A stretch of 64,000 nt of DNA, taken from the NCBI GenBank assembly GCA_030434245.1, contig JAUISX010000006.1, positions 1-64,000 on the forward strand, in the 5' to 3' direction. The position numbers were made by a program, and so were the translations under genes. The stretch comes from Porphyromonadaceae bacterium W3.11 (lineage in GTDB: Bacteria; Bacteroidota; Bacteroidia; Bacteroidales; Porphyromonadaceae). Shown here piece by piece: positions 1 through 9,121 of the stretch (position 1 is its first letter; every line of letters begins with the position of its first letter). Below the pieces are notes generated by a model, which had not been told where the DNA came from, ran no database searches, and saw only the letters and a program-made list of their open reading frames with translations.

Positions 1-231
1 ATTAACAAATACCACGCTCATACCAGTATCTTGGCAGAGAGGCTTCTTATTATCACGGGCGATTTCACTATTTTCTAGGAGTGTCCCAAGGATCTCTTGA
101 CCCAGAGGAGAACGATCAGAAAGCTTGGACTCCGTCATTCTTTTCTTGATGTCTGGCACCATATAATAGCAGGCATCAATACAAAGCTTCGCTACAAGCT
201 TTGTGATATCTTTTGCTTCAATTTGTCGCAT
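1..231 (-). CDS. Class I fumarate hydratase / mesaconase alpha subunit, N-terminal part
   Basis: Only the first 77 codons lie in the window; the gene runs off the left edge. The ATG is at 231-229, and the translation (MRQIEAKDITKLVAKLC onward, with SPLGQEIL and PLCQDTGMSVVF) matches the N-terminus of the alpha subunit of oxygen-sensitive [4Fe-4S] class I hydratases. The CQDTG cysteine is a likely cluster ligand. Such two-subunit enzymes hydrate fumarate, tartrate or mesaconate. As the last visible gene of the methylaspartate operon, the likely reaction is mesaconate to citramalate. A housekeeping fumarase cannot be excluded from 77 residues. Confidence 0.8.
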   Translation of the reverse strand, partial: MRQIEAKDITKLVAKLCIDACYYMVPDIKKRMTESKLSDRSPLGQEILGTLLENSEIARDNKKPLCQDTGMSVVFVN

Positions 232-243
232 ACGAGTAAATAA

Positions 244-1221
244 TTAATAATTCTTGCTTAAGAAGTAATAAGAGTTACGATTGTCTATTTCGTTGTGGCT
301 ATTAAGATCTGAGTCCATTAAGCCTATCAAGCAGTAGGCACCATATCTGGCATCATAAATAAGCTCTTTATGAAGTGAGAAGTCTTCAATCTCACCAGTC
401 GATCTCACATGAAGTCGGGGTCCATCACAAGGGACAATAGCGTCTCCAATCATGATATGATCTTCATCATAGTAGTCTATTCGGATATCTTCATTGATGA
501 TTTCTTTAATCCTATTTTCTAGGCGTTCCAAATCATTGTGATTCAGATTAGGCTTTTCATTGAACTTAAGCACAAATCCTTTGGGTATATCCGCACTATA
601 ATATTGAGTCATATCGATACTGAAAAGCTCGTCTAAAGCAAATGACGCTACCTCTTCACCAGAGTGAGCCATCTTTCTGTATTTTAGTGACTGATGAACA
701 ATATCATATAGTATTTGAGGTTGTGGACCAAATATTGAAGGGCGAGTAACAATAATCTGTTCGCCTACTGCAAAAATTAGATCCGCATTCCGACCCAAGG
801 CCTGATTGAGAAGATTAAAGTGTTCAACAACAACACGCTTACCACGATCAAGTGCACCTTGAACAAAGTCAACAATCTCATACATTTGAGTGAAGGCTGT
901 CTGAAACCTCATATCAATGTGATACGTTGATGCTTCACGCATTTGATCCAGCCCTCCTCTCACCTGCATTATCTTACGAGGGTTCAGAACATCGTCATCA
1001 TTTGCCAGTTCAAGACCTGGAAAAATACCACGAATAAGAGACGATTTACCTGACCCTGAATCGCCTATGAAACCAATTAGGCGATCGGTAAAACTCAAGT
1101 GGAAATAAGATAATTGCTCCCCGAGCGTAAGGAGTCTCTCCTTACCTCGAGGGGCATAATATTGTGTAGAGACCCAGTGTTCCTGGACTCTCTTAGGTTT
1201 TGCAGAGTGTTTACTATGCAT
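244..1221 (-). CDS. P-loop protein with AlaRS second-additional-domain-like C-terminus
   Basis: 325 residues. A Walker A motif, GDSGSGKSS, sits at residues 53-61, directly after a short beta-rich start, so this is a nucleotide-binding protein. The C-terminal third contains IVPCDGPRLHVRSTGE, which recalls the metal-binding second additional domain of alanyl-tRNA synthetases. From memory, genes annotated 'alanine-tRNA synthetase second additional domain-containing' occur in methylaspartate clusters; their role is not known to me. The start overlaps the DUF4387 gene by 8 bases and the stop lies 12 bases before the hydratase gene, so it is translated within the operon. A chaperone or cofactor-handling ATPase is one guess. 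Confidence 0.7.
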   Translation of the reverse strand: MHSKHSAKPKRVQEHWVSTQYYAPRGKERLLTLGEQLSYFHLSFTDRLIGFIGDSGSGKSSLIRGIFPGLELANDDDVLNPRKIMQVRGGLDQMREASTYHIDMRFQTAFTQMYEIVDFVQGALDRGKRVVVEHFNLLNQALGRNADLIFAVGEQIIVTRPSIFGPQPQILYDIVHQSLKYRKMAHSGEEVASFALDELFSIDMTQYYSADIPKGFVLKFNEKPNLNHNDLERLENRIKEIINEDIRIDYYDEDHIMIGDAIVPCDGPRLHVRSTGEIEDFSLHKELIYDARYGAYCLIGLMDSDLNSHNEIDNRNSYYFLSKNY

Positions 1222-1534
1222 CGAATGTAAATCTTACTAAAGGTGCATGTTGCTGTGCACCATAAACGTCAGTTTCTCCTAGAGTACCACTAGGTATTGG
1301 GCGTTTGATAGTCGCTTTTACAGCTTTAGCAGGATCGAAGTAAATTACGTGGATAACGTCTTCTACAGGGATATGATACAATTCTGCAAACACTTCTGGA
1401 GTAATTGGCTCATGTTCCTTGAAGAAGTTATACTCTTCAAAAGTCTTAAAGATAACATCGAATGTCAATTCATAAGGTCCTGAGTTTTTACTCCGGATCA
1501 CTGATGCCATATCGATTAGTTTATAAGTTTTCAT
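1214..1534 (-). CDS. DUF4387 family protein
   Basis: 106 residues, soluble, no signal peptide. Recognised as the small DUF4387 family by its MASVIRSKNSGPYELTFDVIF start, the ITPEVFAELYHIP core and the GETDVYGAQQHAPLV C-terminus. Its function is not known. This family usually neighbours AtuA/DUF1446 proteins, as here: the AtuA-like gene ends 22 bases upstream. In this operon the two probably act together on a step or cofactor of glutamate fermentation. The distal end overlaps the next gene by 8 bases. Confidence 0.75.
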   Translation of the reverse strand: MKTYKLIDMASVIRSKNSGPYELTFDVIFKTFEEYNFFKEHEPITPEVFAELYHIPVEDVIHVIYFDPAKAVKATIKRPIPSGTLGETDVYGAQQHAPLVRFTFDA

Positions 1535-1556
1535 ATCTTGTTATTCCTTTCTCTGA

Positions 1557-2933
1557 TTAATTTACTTTACCATTCTTGAATTCCTTATAGGTAATAGGGA
1601 ATAGTGATACTGGATCTTCAACTTCCATCAAGTGATAGATATTGAACTCAAATACCTCACCCATGTGTGCATCAGATGGTGAGAATGGCAGTGCTAAGTT
1701 ACCTGCAGTAGAGACACGACCTTCATAACCAAAGTGAAGCATAGTGCTTCGTGCAAAGCTACAGATGGTGTCTGCTTCTTGCTGAGTAGCTCCTACAGCC
1801 TCGATGATGATCAATAACTCACTTCCAGTCTCAAATTCAACCTTAGGGAAAAGTCCCATAGCACCACCTTTACCATAAACCTTAAAGTCTAGGAAATAGT
1901 CGCTAAACCCATAATCCTTAAAGTTATTATTGACTCTTGCCTTAACTGCTGCTACAATTTCATCGATCTTGCTGATAAAGATAGGATCTGTAGCTGCTGC
2001 ACATGAGATGGTACGATATCCAACCTTACGAACACCTTCAAGCTTCACAAAGTAACCGTCAGTAGGTTCAAATACTGTACCTGCTACTCTTACACGGTTC
2101 TCAGCAATTTGCTCAAATGTTGTGTTGTGAAGGTTTAGACGACCTCCAGGCCCAGGGAGTAGATAAGGATTAGATTTCTCATATAGAGTATGAGCTGCGA
2201 TAGATAGTGTAGTACAGATACGATCTGGAGATAGAGTCTCCAATTCGAAGTGATCCTTACGAAGGTATCCAAACATACAGTCACTACCACTACCAGGAAG
2301 TGCACAGATAGCTGCACACTCTAGGATCTTACCCATATGGATGGCTAAGCCTTTTGGATAGCCTTTTGAGATAGCTAGTGCAGAGAATACTGTTGGGTCA
2401 TAAGCACGACCTGCAAGTATTACCTGTGCACCACCCTTTAGTGCTTCCATGAATGGCTCTTCACCCATTTGAGCTACGATACGTACTGATTCGTCTATAT
2501 CTTTTTCCTGAAGCTCTTCAGCAGGAGCTAGTGGAGTTATTTTTCCATCCTTGAAGTACTTGCGTACCAGTTCTTTATCAAATTCAGATGAGATTTCAGC
2601 ATACTTAAAGGATAAGCCCTTTGCTTCAGCAATCTCGCGGATGATTTCTCTATTTATCGCTACGTGAGGAGTTCCACCTGAACCACCAGAAGTACCAATG
2701 ATGACTGGGATACCAGCTTCAATAGCTGCAGGTATCATAATCTCAAGGTCACGTTTCACTGAATTGCGATCTGTAAATGAGATTCCAGCACCAAGGTAGT
2801 AGGGACCCGGGTCAGATGAACCTGCATCAACAGCAATCACGTGAGGCTTACGCTTCATCCCTTCCTGGAATGATTCCATTGGGAAACCATATCCAAGGAT
2901 AGCGGTAGGCGATAACACTCTAATTTCTTCCAT
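1557..2933 (-). CDS. AtuA family protein (DUF1446)
   Basis: 458 residues, cytoplasmic. The N-terminal pattern (VLSPTAILGYGFP, HVIAVDAGSSDPGPYYLG, IIGTSGGSGGTPH) and the later ILAGRAYDPTVFSALA and LPGSGSDCMFGYLRKDHF blocks identify the acyclic-terpene-utilisation AtuA/DUF1446 family. The founding member is needed for acyclic terpene catabolism, but its biochemical activity is unclear. Here it lies between methylaspartate ammonia-lyase (26 bases upstream) and DUF4387 (22 bases downstream). A role in the mesaconate/citramalate part of glutamate fermentation is therefore inferred. It is not a terpene gene by context. Confidence 0.8.
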   Translation of the reverse strand: MEEIRVLSPTAILGYGFPMESFQEGMKRKPHVIAVDAGSSDPGPYYLGAGISFTDRNSVKRDLEIMIPAAIEAGIPVIIGTSGGSGGTPHVAINREIIREIAEAKGLSFKYAEISSEFDKELVRKYFKDGKITPLAPAEELQEKDIDESVRIVAQMGEEPFMEALKGGAQVILAGRAYDPTVFSALAISKGYPKGLAIHMGKILECAAICALPGSGSDCMFGYLRKDHFELETLSPDRICTTLSIAAHTLYEKSNPYLLPGPGGRLNLHNTTFEQIAENRVRVAGTVFEPTDGYFVKLEGVRKVGYRTISCAAATDPIFISKIDEIVAAVKARVNNNFKDYGFSDYFLDFKVYGKGGAMGLFPKVEFETGSELLIIIEAVGATQQEADTICSFARSTMLHFGYEGRVSTAGNLALPFSPSDAHMGEVFEFNIYHLMEVEDPVSLFPITYKEFKNGKVN

Positions 2934-2958
2934 CTCTCTTTTCCTTTCTTTATTTTAA

Positions 2959-4203
2959 TTAAAGCACATCTTTAAGTGCTAGTATTCTGCTCATTTCATT
3001 GAAAACTAACATATAGCCTTCGTCCACACCCATACCAGGTTTAGCTAGCATTTGCTTAGGTTGAGTAGCCATTGCGATGTGAGCACAGATCTCAGCTGAG
3101 CGGTTAGTTTCGTTACATGTTCCACCAAGGTAAGCACCCATGTTGTGTTCCTTGCAATATAGGACAGCCTCGATGGCATTGTTGATACCGCCAAGGTCTG
3201 GGGTCTTAATTTGAGCCATGTGTCCAGCCTTTTCCTTAGAGAAGTCAATGATGTCCTCTAGAGTATTACACCATTCGTCAGCTACGATTTCAGCGTCAAT
3301 ACCCTTGTCATCCATAAACTTACGAATGTCATGAAGAGCTTTAATCTGTAGATCCTTATCTTCAACATCCACAGGTCCCTCTATTCTTAGGTGGAAAGGC
3401 TTAGCTGCTTCAGCAAGCTCACCAATGAAATCAGCGATCTTTTCCATATCGTTGTCAAATACGATACCAAGAGTACCATATACATCAATGTGGAATGTAG
3501 GATTGTATGATTCACTAACTCGTTTCTCAATGATACGATCACGTAGCCACTCAATGTAAGCTTTTAGCTTCTCGCCTTTCAGACCTGTTTTTTCTTCAAC
3601 ATGGTTGAATAATGCGTGAGGAAGTACTTCAGCACCCTTCATGATCATCTTATCCGCATTCAGATAACGGTCGTCACCTGACTGAGTAAAGATAGGAATC
3701 ATAGTGTCAGAGATCTTAAGATCATACTCCTCTGCAATGACTTGTGCCATTAGTTTATTTTGAGATTTAGCTACTGCATCAAGGCAAGCTTGAGTCACAC
3801 CATATCTAATAGCAGTATGGAAAGGCTTTCCAGTCTCAGGCTTAATGTACTTATCTACACGATCTGCCATTTCACGGAAAGTGGTAATATCCTTACCTTC
3901 ATACATCGGTGCGATCTCTTTTAGGATCACAGGGATGAAGTTTTTGGCAAGAAATAAAGGGTCACGACCACCTGCTCCTGAGTATTGTACTGCTGCACAG
4001 TCTCCGTGAGCAATGGCTCCATTTTCTAGGATGAAAAGTACTGATATTGATTCACCAGCTTGGCGAACATCCACGAACCCTTCTGTTACTGGTGTGCCAG
4101 AGTAAAAGGCACCATCATTTTTCGCACCACGCTTGATTGCACGTTGGTCGTCGAAGTAAAAACCAGTCTTACCAGGTGCACATACTACTTTCTTAATTTT
4201 CAT
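2959..4203 (-). CDS. mal: Methylaspartate ammonia-lyase
   Basis: 414 residues, about the length of the clostridial enzyme. It deaminates (2S,3S)-3-methylaspartate to mesaconate, step two of the methylaspartate pathway. It belongs to the enolase superfamily; the catalytic-lysine segment is visible as QIKTPDLGGINNA near residue 331, followed by AYLGGTCNETNRSAE. Metal-ligand acids sit in the preceding barrel strands (FHIDVYGTLG, RIEGPVD, EIVADEW). It lies 63 bases downstream of glmE, whose product is its substrate. No truncation is seen. Confidence 0.95.
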   Translation of the reverse strand: MKIKKVVCAPGKTGFYFDDQRAIKRGAKNDGAFYSGTPVTEGFVDVRQAGESISVLFILENGAIAHGDCAAVQYSGAGGRDPLFLAKNFIPVILKEIAPMYEGKDITTFREMADRVDKYIKPETGKPFHTAIRYGVTQACLDAVAKSQNKLMAQVIAEEYDLKISDTMIPIFTQSGDDRYLNADKMIMKGAEVLPHALFNHVEEKTGLKGEKLKAYIEWLRDRIIEKRVSESYNPTFHIDVYGTLGIVFDNDMEKIADFIGELAEAAKPFHLRIEGPVDVEDKDLQIKALHDIRKFMDDKGIDAEIVADEWCNTLEDIIDFSKEKAGHMAQIKTPDLGGINNAIEAVLYCKEHNMGAYLGGTCNETNRSAEICAHIAMATQPKQMLAKPGMGVDEGYMLVFNEMSRILALKDVL

Positions 4204-4266
4204 GTTTCTCTTTATTTTGTTGATTTTATTTTGTTGATTTTCAGGGTAAATGATTGCATCGTAATA

Positions 4267-5715
4267 TTATTTACGACCAACTAAGAAGCCCTTACCGATT
4301 GCATATACGTCATCAATAACCATCTGGAAGTTCACCTCTCTATTTTCGAAGCGAGCTCTCTCTTCAAGTTTTTCCTTGTGTAGCTTTTTGATGTCATCGC
4401 TGAATGGTAGGTTACCGGTGTCTAGGAAGCGAACAGCACCAGTATTGTCACGTGCTGGCAGTACCGCTCCAGCATTGTATTTACTTGGGGCAAATGGGAT
4501 ATCAAGTACACCTGCCTCGAATGCAGCTATTGTACCTTGAGCCCAGTCTCCATTTCCAAGTTCTTCAACTTTTGCTAAGATCTGATCCACCTCTGCTTCG
4601 ATAATCTCAGACTCATTTAGCACCATAGGAATGTTGGTGAAATCTTGGTCGCGAAGCATGCTGATCACCTGCTTTGTAGCACGAAGACCTGCTGCGTTTG
4701 CTTCTTTGGTAGGAACACCCATCGCTTCATGAGGAGTTTTCACGATCACCTTTGTTGCTTTCGCAAGTGCAGCAGTTGCTGAACCCCATGAAATTACACC
4801 AAATGCCTTAGCTTCGTCCTGTGGGAAACCACCCATCCATTGGTGGAATACTGTTGTTACCTTAACATCGTCATATCCATACTTAGCTAGATACTCCTGT
4901 GTTTGCTTCCTAAGTGAGCGAATAGCGGCAACGTCTTGGATTAAGTTACCACACTGTCCATATCCTACAGTGATATCCTTCACACCCTGGGTAGCTGCTA
5001 GTAGAGATTCTATAATAGCTACGGCATTAGAAATACATGCTGGGATCAATGTACCTGTTAGTGGACCAAATGGCTCACGGTTGATATCCACACCAGCTTC
5101 TGCGTACATACCGCAAAGACGGTCAGTGTACTGCCAATATCTAATAGTACGAGCTAATGAATAGTCTTTAGAGTATGGGATGTTATACGAAATACCTCCA
5201 CCCTCATATGAAGTAAAACCGCCTGCGATAGAAAGCTCAGTCAGAAGACGAGCATCAGGGGTACCGTGTCGAACCTGTACAGGATTTTTAAGAGCTGATG
5301 TTACAGTACGGCAAATATCCACACCATAGTTAACGATTGGGAACCCATTTAGCATGGAGCGACCACTCTCCTTACTTTTTTCAATTCCCACTTCAGCCTC
5401 CTTGTAGCGATTAAGACGAGTGTAACTATCAACAGTTGAAGGAAGCAAGTCAGCCTCTCCTTCGTTCTCTAGGAATTGAAGAAGCTTGATGTGCTCATCA
5501 TAAAGTGCCACACCAGCTCGAGGTTGAATTAAGGTTACTCCCTCTTCTTGTGCTTTTTGAAGTTTTTGGTCAAATCTCTTCTTTGCTGGAATAGACTTTT
5601 GGTATTCTACAGCTTCATTGAAGTCCACATGAGCACCTGTAGGCCAAGTGGCTAATACTTCTTTCCTTTCTTTTTGAAATTCGTCGTCGCTAATTCGAAC
5701 GTTACGGATATCCAT
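4267..5715 (-). CDS. glmE: Glutamate mutase (methylaspartate mutase) E subunit
   Basis: 482 residues, essentially the length of the characterised epsilon subunit. This is the catalytic TIM-barrel component that, with GlmS and adenosylcobalamin, rearranges L-glutamate to threo-3-methylaspartate. Recognisable blocks are [50 protein letters not shown] and [10 protein letters not shown]. It sits between glmL (52 bases upstream) and mal (63 bases downstream) on the same strand. The sequence looks complete and active. Confidence 0.95.
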   Translation of the reverse strand: MDIRNVRISDDEFQKERKEVLATWPTGAHVDFNEAVEYQKSIPAKKRFDQKLQKAQEEGVTLIQPRAGVALYDEHIKLLQFLENEGEADLLPSTVDSYTRLNRYKEAEVGIEKSKESGRSMLNGFPIVNYGVDICRTVTSALKNPVQVRHGTPDARLLTELSIAGGFTSYEGGGISYNIPYSKDYSLARTIRYWQYTDRLCGMYAEAGVDINREPFGPLTGTLIPACISNAVAIIESLLAATQGVKDITVGYGQCGNLIQDVAAIRSLRKQTQEYLAKYGYDDVKVTTVFHQWMGGFPQDEAKAFGVISWGSATAALAKATKVIVKTPHEAMGVPTKEANAAGLRATKQVISMLRDQDFTNIPMVLNESEIIEAEVDQILAKVEELGNGDWAQGTIAAFEAGVLDIPFAPSKYNAGAVLPARDNTGAVRFLDTGNLPFSDDIKKLHKEKLEERARFENREVNFQMVIDDVYAIGKGFLVGRK

Positions 5716-5767
5716 AGTTTGTATATTCTTAATAATAAATTTAATCTAATTTCTTTCTCTTATTCCT

Positions 5768-7150
5768 TTATAGGTACTTAAGCTCTTTTTTCATGATCTG
5801 AAGAGCCACATCAGGTAACTCAGCACTCAGAAGTCCCATAGATGCCATTATATATGTACTATCTAGTAGGAACTCTGGCTCCTTAGGTTTAGCAAATTCA
5901 TAGCAAGCTAGATCATATTTAACTCCAGATAGAATAAATGCTGGGTCTTCGCTGTGTACGAGAGCCCCACCAATTCCTAATACCTTGGACACCTTAGTCA
6001 GGTCTTTACCATCAATGGTATAAGCCTGCCCCATAGGCGTAAATACAGAGGTCATTTTCCCAACGTGTCTTTCTGTTGCTATCTTGATGGCACCCTTAGC
6101 TAAAGCCATTTCGAACTTTGATTCATGGGTATTTTCAGCCCTTCTTGACTTAACCTCAATACAAGACTTTATCCAATCTTCAAGTTCTTCTTGATTGCTA
6201 CCTATTTCTTTCGCTGAATCAAAAAGGTCTAGTTCTTCAGCTAGAGAGGATAAGCTATACCTCATGCCTAGATCTCCTTCCACTGTTCTCTTGCTTTCTG
6301 GCTCTGGAAGACCCCTCTGCATAATATTCGAGGCTGAAGGCTCTCCTTTCGCTATCGAATAGACATCGGTAGTCGCACCACCTAGGTCAACAGCTAGGAG
6401 CTCTCCAATTCCTTCTTCGGTGTGCGTGCCTTTACTGAGCAATTCGCAAGCATTAAGTACCGCTAGAGGTGTTGGGATGATCTCGTTAGCCGCAATGTCT
6501 TGAGCTGCTGTTAGTCCTTTTGCTTCGATGATAGAGTCGATAAAGAGCTGCATAATACATGCTTTGGCAGGCAAGATATTTAAAGTGTTAAAGTTGGGCA
6601 TAACGTTGTCTGTTACGACGAATGGACGCCCAGCCTCCTTTAGTATCTCGCTTACCTCTTCCTCCGCATTCTTGTTTCCAGCAACGATAATGGTGAATTT
6701 CCCCTTTATACCAGCTAAGACTTTAGCATTCTTGATAATAGTCTCTTTATTACCGCCATCTGTTCCACCGCAGAGTAGTACTAAGTCAGGTGCAATCTGC
6801 TCAATCTCCTGAGCTTCTCTTTTACTGATTTCGAAGGAGTAGGTTTTCATGACCTTAGCACCAGCACTTGATGCCGCCATTCTAGCTGCTTTAGCAGTCA
6901 GTTCTGGTACGAGCCCAGATGCCACCATCTTAAGACCACCGGCTGCACTACTGCAGCATAAAAAACGATCGTACTCCCATGTGCTATTCAGCTTGGCATG
7001 CAAGCTATCAATCGCAGCATGTAGTCCCTCCATTACATCAGTTTCGATTGTGGTGAATGCAGCCCCCGTTCCAATTATTTCACTCTTTTCAGTGTCAATA
7101 GCTGTTACCTTGGTATACGTGCTCCCAAAGTCTGCCGTTAGATATCTCAT
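5768..7150 (-). CDS. glmL: Glutamate mutase accessory protein GlmL (MutL)
   Basis: 460 residues. It is an ASKHA-fold ATPase-like protein: phosphate-1 motif DFGSTYTK near the start, LLCGGTDGGNKE in the middle, and phosphate-2 motif AVDLGGATTDVYS. Members of the MutL/GlmL family lie between glmS and glmE and are thought to protect or reactivate the B12 mutase, like diol dehydratase reactivases. Here glmS ends 50 bases upstream and glmE starts 52 bases downstream. The reactivase role is family knowledge, not shown by the sequence alone. Confidence 0.93.
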   Translation of the reverse strand: MRYLTADFGSTYTKVTAIDTEKSEIIGTGAAFTTIETDVMEGLHAAIDSLHAKLNSTWEYDRFLCCSSAAGGLKMVASGLVPELTAKAARMAASSAGAKVMKTYSFEISKREAQEIEQIAPDLVLLCGGTDGGNKETIIKNAKVLAGIKGKFTIIVAGNKNAEEEVSEILKEAGRPFVVTDNVMPNFNTLNILPAKACIMQLFIDSIIEAKGLTAAQDIAANEIIPTPLAVLNACELLSKGTHTEEGIGELLAVDLGGATTDVYSIAKGEPSASNIMQRGLPEPESKRTVEGDLGMRYSLSSLAEELDLFDSAKEIGSNQEELEDWIKSCIEVKSRRAENTHESKFEMALAKGAIKIATERHVGKMTSVFTPMGQAYTIDGKDLTKVSKVLGIGGALVHSEDPAFILSGVKYDLACYEFAKPKEPEFLLDSTYIMASMGLLSAELPDVALQIMKKELKYL

Positions 7151-7200
7151 AAAAAATAGCTTACTATGCTTTTGTACGCAATAAAGCTGAACAAATGTGA

Positions 7201-7617
7201 TTATCTCTCGATTCCAAGAATCTTGTCTAGATCTTCTATAGTGGTCTCAATTGGAGTACCTGGAGGATAAACTTTATTGAAGCCCATATTCATGAATCTC
7301 TTTTCTACGTCGGCAAAATCTTGCTTTCCTACGACAAGGTTACCTCCTGCTAGAATAGGTATTTCCTTCAATCCAGCTTCATCACATTTCTCTCTCAGAC
7401 CATTACAGTCAATTTCGCCATGACCATATAGGGAAGAAACAAGGATAGCGTCAGCATTAGTTTCGATTGCTGCAGAAATGTACTCTTCCTGAGTGACCAT
7501 TACACCTAAATTTACTACCTTATAGCCAGCTTGCTGCAAAGCAAACGCAATGATCTTATTACCAACTGCGTGAGCATCAGCACCAATGACACCAGTAACT
7601 ATGGTTTTTCCGTTCAT
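7201..7617 (-). CDS. glmS: Glutamate mutase sigma (S) subunit, cobalamin-binding
   Basis: 138 residues, full length for the family. It is the small Rossmann-like subunit that binds adenosylcobalamin base-off/His-on. The signature D-x-H-x-x-G is present as D14, H16 and G19, and the conserved [10 protein letters not shown] and [12 protein letters not shown] loops follow. H16 should coordinate cobalt. It is the first gene of the operon. About 120 bases upstream is a TAnnTTTG promoter element; no cobalamin riboswitch is visible in the leader. Confidence 0.96.
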   Translation of the reverse strand: MNGKTIVTGVIGADAHAVGNKIIAFALQQAGYKVVNLGVMVTQEEYISAAIETNADAILVSSLYGHGEIDCNGLREKCDEAGLKEIPILAGGNLVVGKQDFADVEKRFMNMGFNKVYPPGTPIETTIEDLDKILGIER

Positions 7618-7734
7618 AAAATGATTAACGCCTCTAAATAGCGTTATTATTTAAAGTAAATATAAAAATGAGGGTTAGATTTTGTATGGTTACAAACATA
7701 CTGGGAAGATGAAGCTTTTTCATCTTTCCACTCG

Positions 7735-7742
7735 CAAAGGTA
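7735..7742 (-). promoter_or_regulatory. Putative Bacteroidota sigma-ABfr promoter (-7 box) of the glm operon
   Basis: The minus strand reads TACCTTTG, an exact TAnnTTTG box, followed by CGAG. A TTG lies about 24 bases further upstream, a little long for the usual -33 spacing. The predicted leader of about 115 bases contains an imperfect hairpin at 7704-7729. Assignment is by motif only. Confidence 0.5.
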
Positions 7743-8354
7743 CAGAAATTAACTAGATTAATACCACAAAAAATGACTGATTGTTACCGAACCTTGCTCA
7801 ATAGCAACTTTTAGATTCTTAGGCTCTTATCTTCGTTTTTAACTATATTTGACTTATCTATAACCTAAACTAAAAAATTGTAGCGGATGATCCAAATGAG
7901 AAACCGAAATGTAATTATTATGCCGTTTTATTTTAAATGTTGTTTTTGAGGTTAGAGGTTATTATTTTATAAGTTTGTGATTTTTATAAAACTTACGTCC
8001 TGTTATTCGTTTTTTATTTTTGCCTTCATTACTATCATTTATTTAAGCTGGGTGTAACTTCTCTATTTGATATCTACTTTTGTAGTTATGGCTCTCATAC
8101 TCTTATGCTCTTCTACTTTGTCGTTTAAACACTTAGCAGAAATATAAGATAAGTATCAATAATGGCATTTTATTTGAGCATTTTATGAGGTAAGTAAAGT
8201 ATGGCCCTTACTATTTGTAATATAATACTGTGAAATTATTTAGAAAACTCGTATTTATAATGATATAATAGATTTAATTCGTTGATTAATAGTTGTTTCA
8301 AATTGGTGATGTTTTGACATCTTTACAATCATTCTAAAAGGCTAAAAGCAGTCA

Positions 8355-8444
8355 AAAATTAAGTTATATGAAAGAAAAATCTTTCTGATATAAAAAATAT
8401 ATTTTTCTTATGAGAAGCCAAGTGGTTTCTTACAGGAAGAAAAA
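8355..8444. repeat. Dispersed palindromic repeat, copy A
   Basis: This copy begins AAATTAAGTTATATGAAAG and has a 36-37 bp near-palindrome at 8381-8417. It aligns without large gaps to copies at 21975-22064 and 35803-35892. The left arm of the palindrome has drifted (CTTTCTGATAT against CTTCTCATAnG), while the right arm, CTTATGAGAAG, is kept. It looks like the most degenerate of the three copies. Confidence 0.75.
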
Positions 8445-8671
8445 TAGCTGATTATTATAACCTTTTTTTGATGGTACTTTTTATTTAGTCATTGAATCGA
8501 TAAGTTACAGGTGTTCTGAACTAAATATGTGTCATTTAGGGCTCTTGTGATGTACAGGATGTTTACGATCTTAAGTTTTTTAGCTGTGCTCTCATGCTTA
8601 TCTATTCTTATTAATTGAATAGAAAAATATATGTAAATTTGCTTAGTCTCTCAGTTGAGACTAATAATATT

Positions 8672-9088
8672 ATGAGATACAGAACAAACTTAAATTTTAT
8701 TTCGTATTTAACCTTTTTCGCTCTACTTATTATAGTGGGGTGCTCTAGTTGTTCTACTTATAGCCGGTTTATGAGTCGGGATGCAGAGGTTCATAACGTC
8801 ATCTCTTCTTTGGATCTTGGGATCAGTAGGCAGGATGCTCTGAAAGCTATCAAACACGAACCAGACTATGTAACAAAAGAGTTAATGTCTGATGGTAGTT
8901 ACGTAGAGAGTCTGGTGTATAAGGGGACTTATTGTAAGGAGATATATGAGTGTACCCCATATATTTATACATTATTTTTTGAAAATGATAAGCTAGTCCT
9001 AGTAGATATGCAGGATGATATTGATAAACTTAGAATGGAAGAGTATTATCGAATAGCTAACCAACGGATGAAGAACTTGCGTAGATAA
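8672..9088 (+). CDS. Small lipoprotein of unknown function
   Basis: 138 residues from the ATG at 8672. This start places a basic MRYRTNLN stretch, a hydrophobic helix and a lipobox (IIVGC) in the right order for lipidation. An upstream in-frame ATG at 8615 would bury the signal peptide. The mature part is short, with a TKELMSDGSYVESLVYKGTY region and a polar C-terminus (YYRIANQRMKNLRR); I recognise no named domain. It ends 33 bases before the response regulator gene and may be co-transcribed with it, so it could belong to the same envelope-stress circuit. That link is inferred. Confidence 0.7.
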   Translation: MRYRTNLNFISYLTFFALLIIVGCSSCSTYSRFMSRDAEVHNVISSLDLGISRQDALKAIKHEPDYVTKELMSDGSYVESLVYKGTYCKEIYECTPYIYTLFFENDKLVLVDMQDDIDKLRMEEYYRIANQRMKNLRR

Positions 9089-9121
9089 GCTTGTAGCGAT
9101 TCTTATTGTTTATTATAAGTA

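Larger units (their letters stand above)
7618..8671. other. AT-rich intergenic region between divergent glm operon and lipoprotein gene
   Basis: About 1 kb without a convincing gene. The glm side holds the promoter and leader hairpins; the middle (8355-8444) holds repeat copy A. The rest is AT-rich, with stops in all frames. No riboswitch, tRNA or small conserved ORF was recognised. An in-frame extension of the lipoprotein ORF back to 8615 was rejected in favour of the signal-peptide start at 8672. Confidence 0.6.

Noticed and set aside
7618-8000. Cobalamin riboswitch upstream of glmS
   Set aside because: No B12 box or typical multi-stem layout could be found on the minus strand.
8355-8444. 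CRISPR-like repeat unit
   Set aside because: The copies are single, more than 13 kb apart and palindromic, with no spacers or cas genes.
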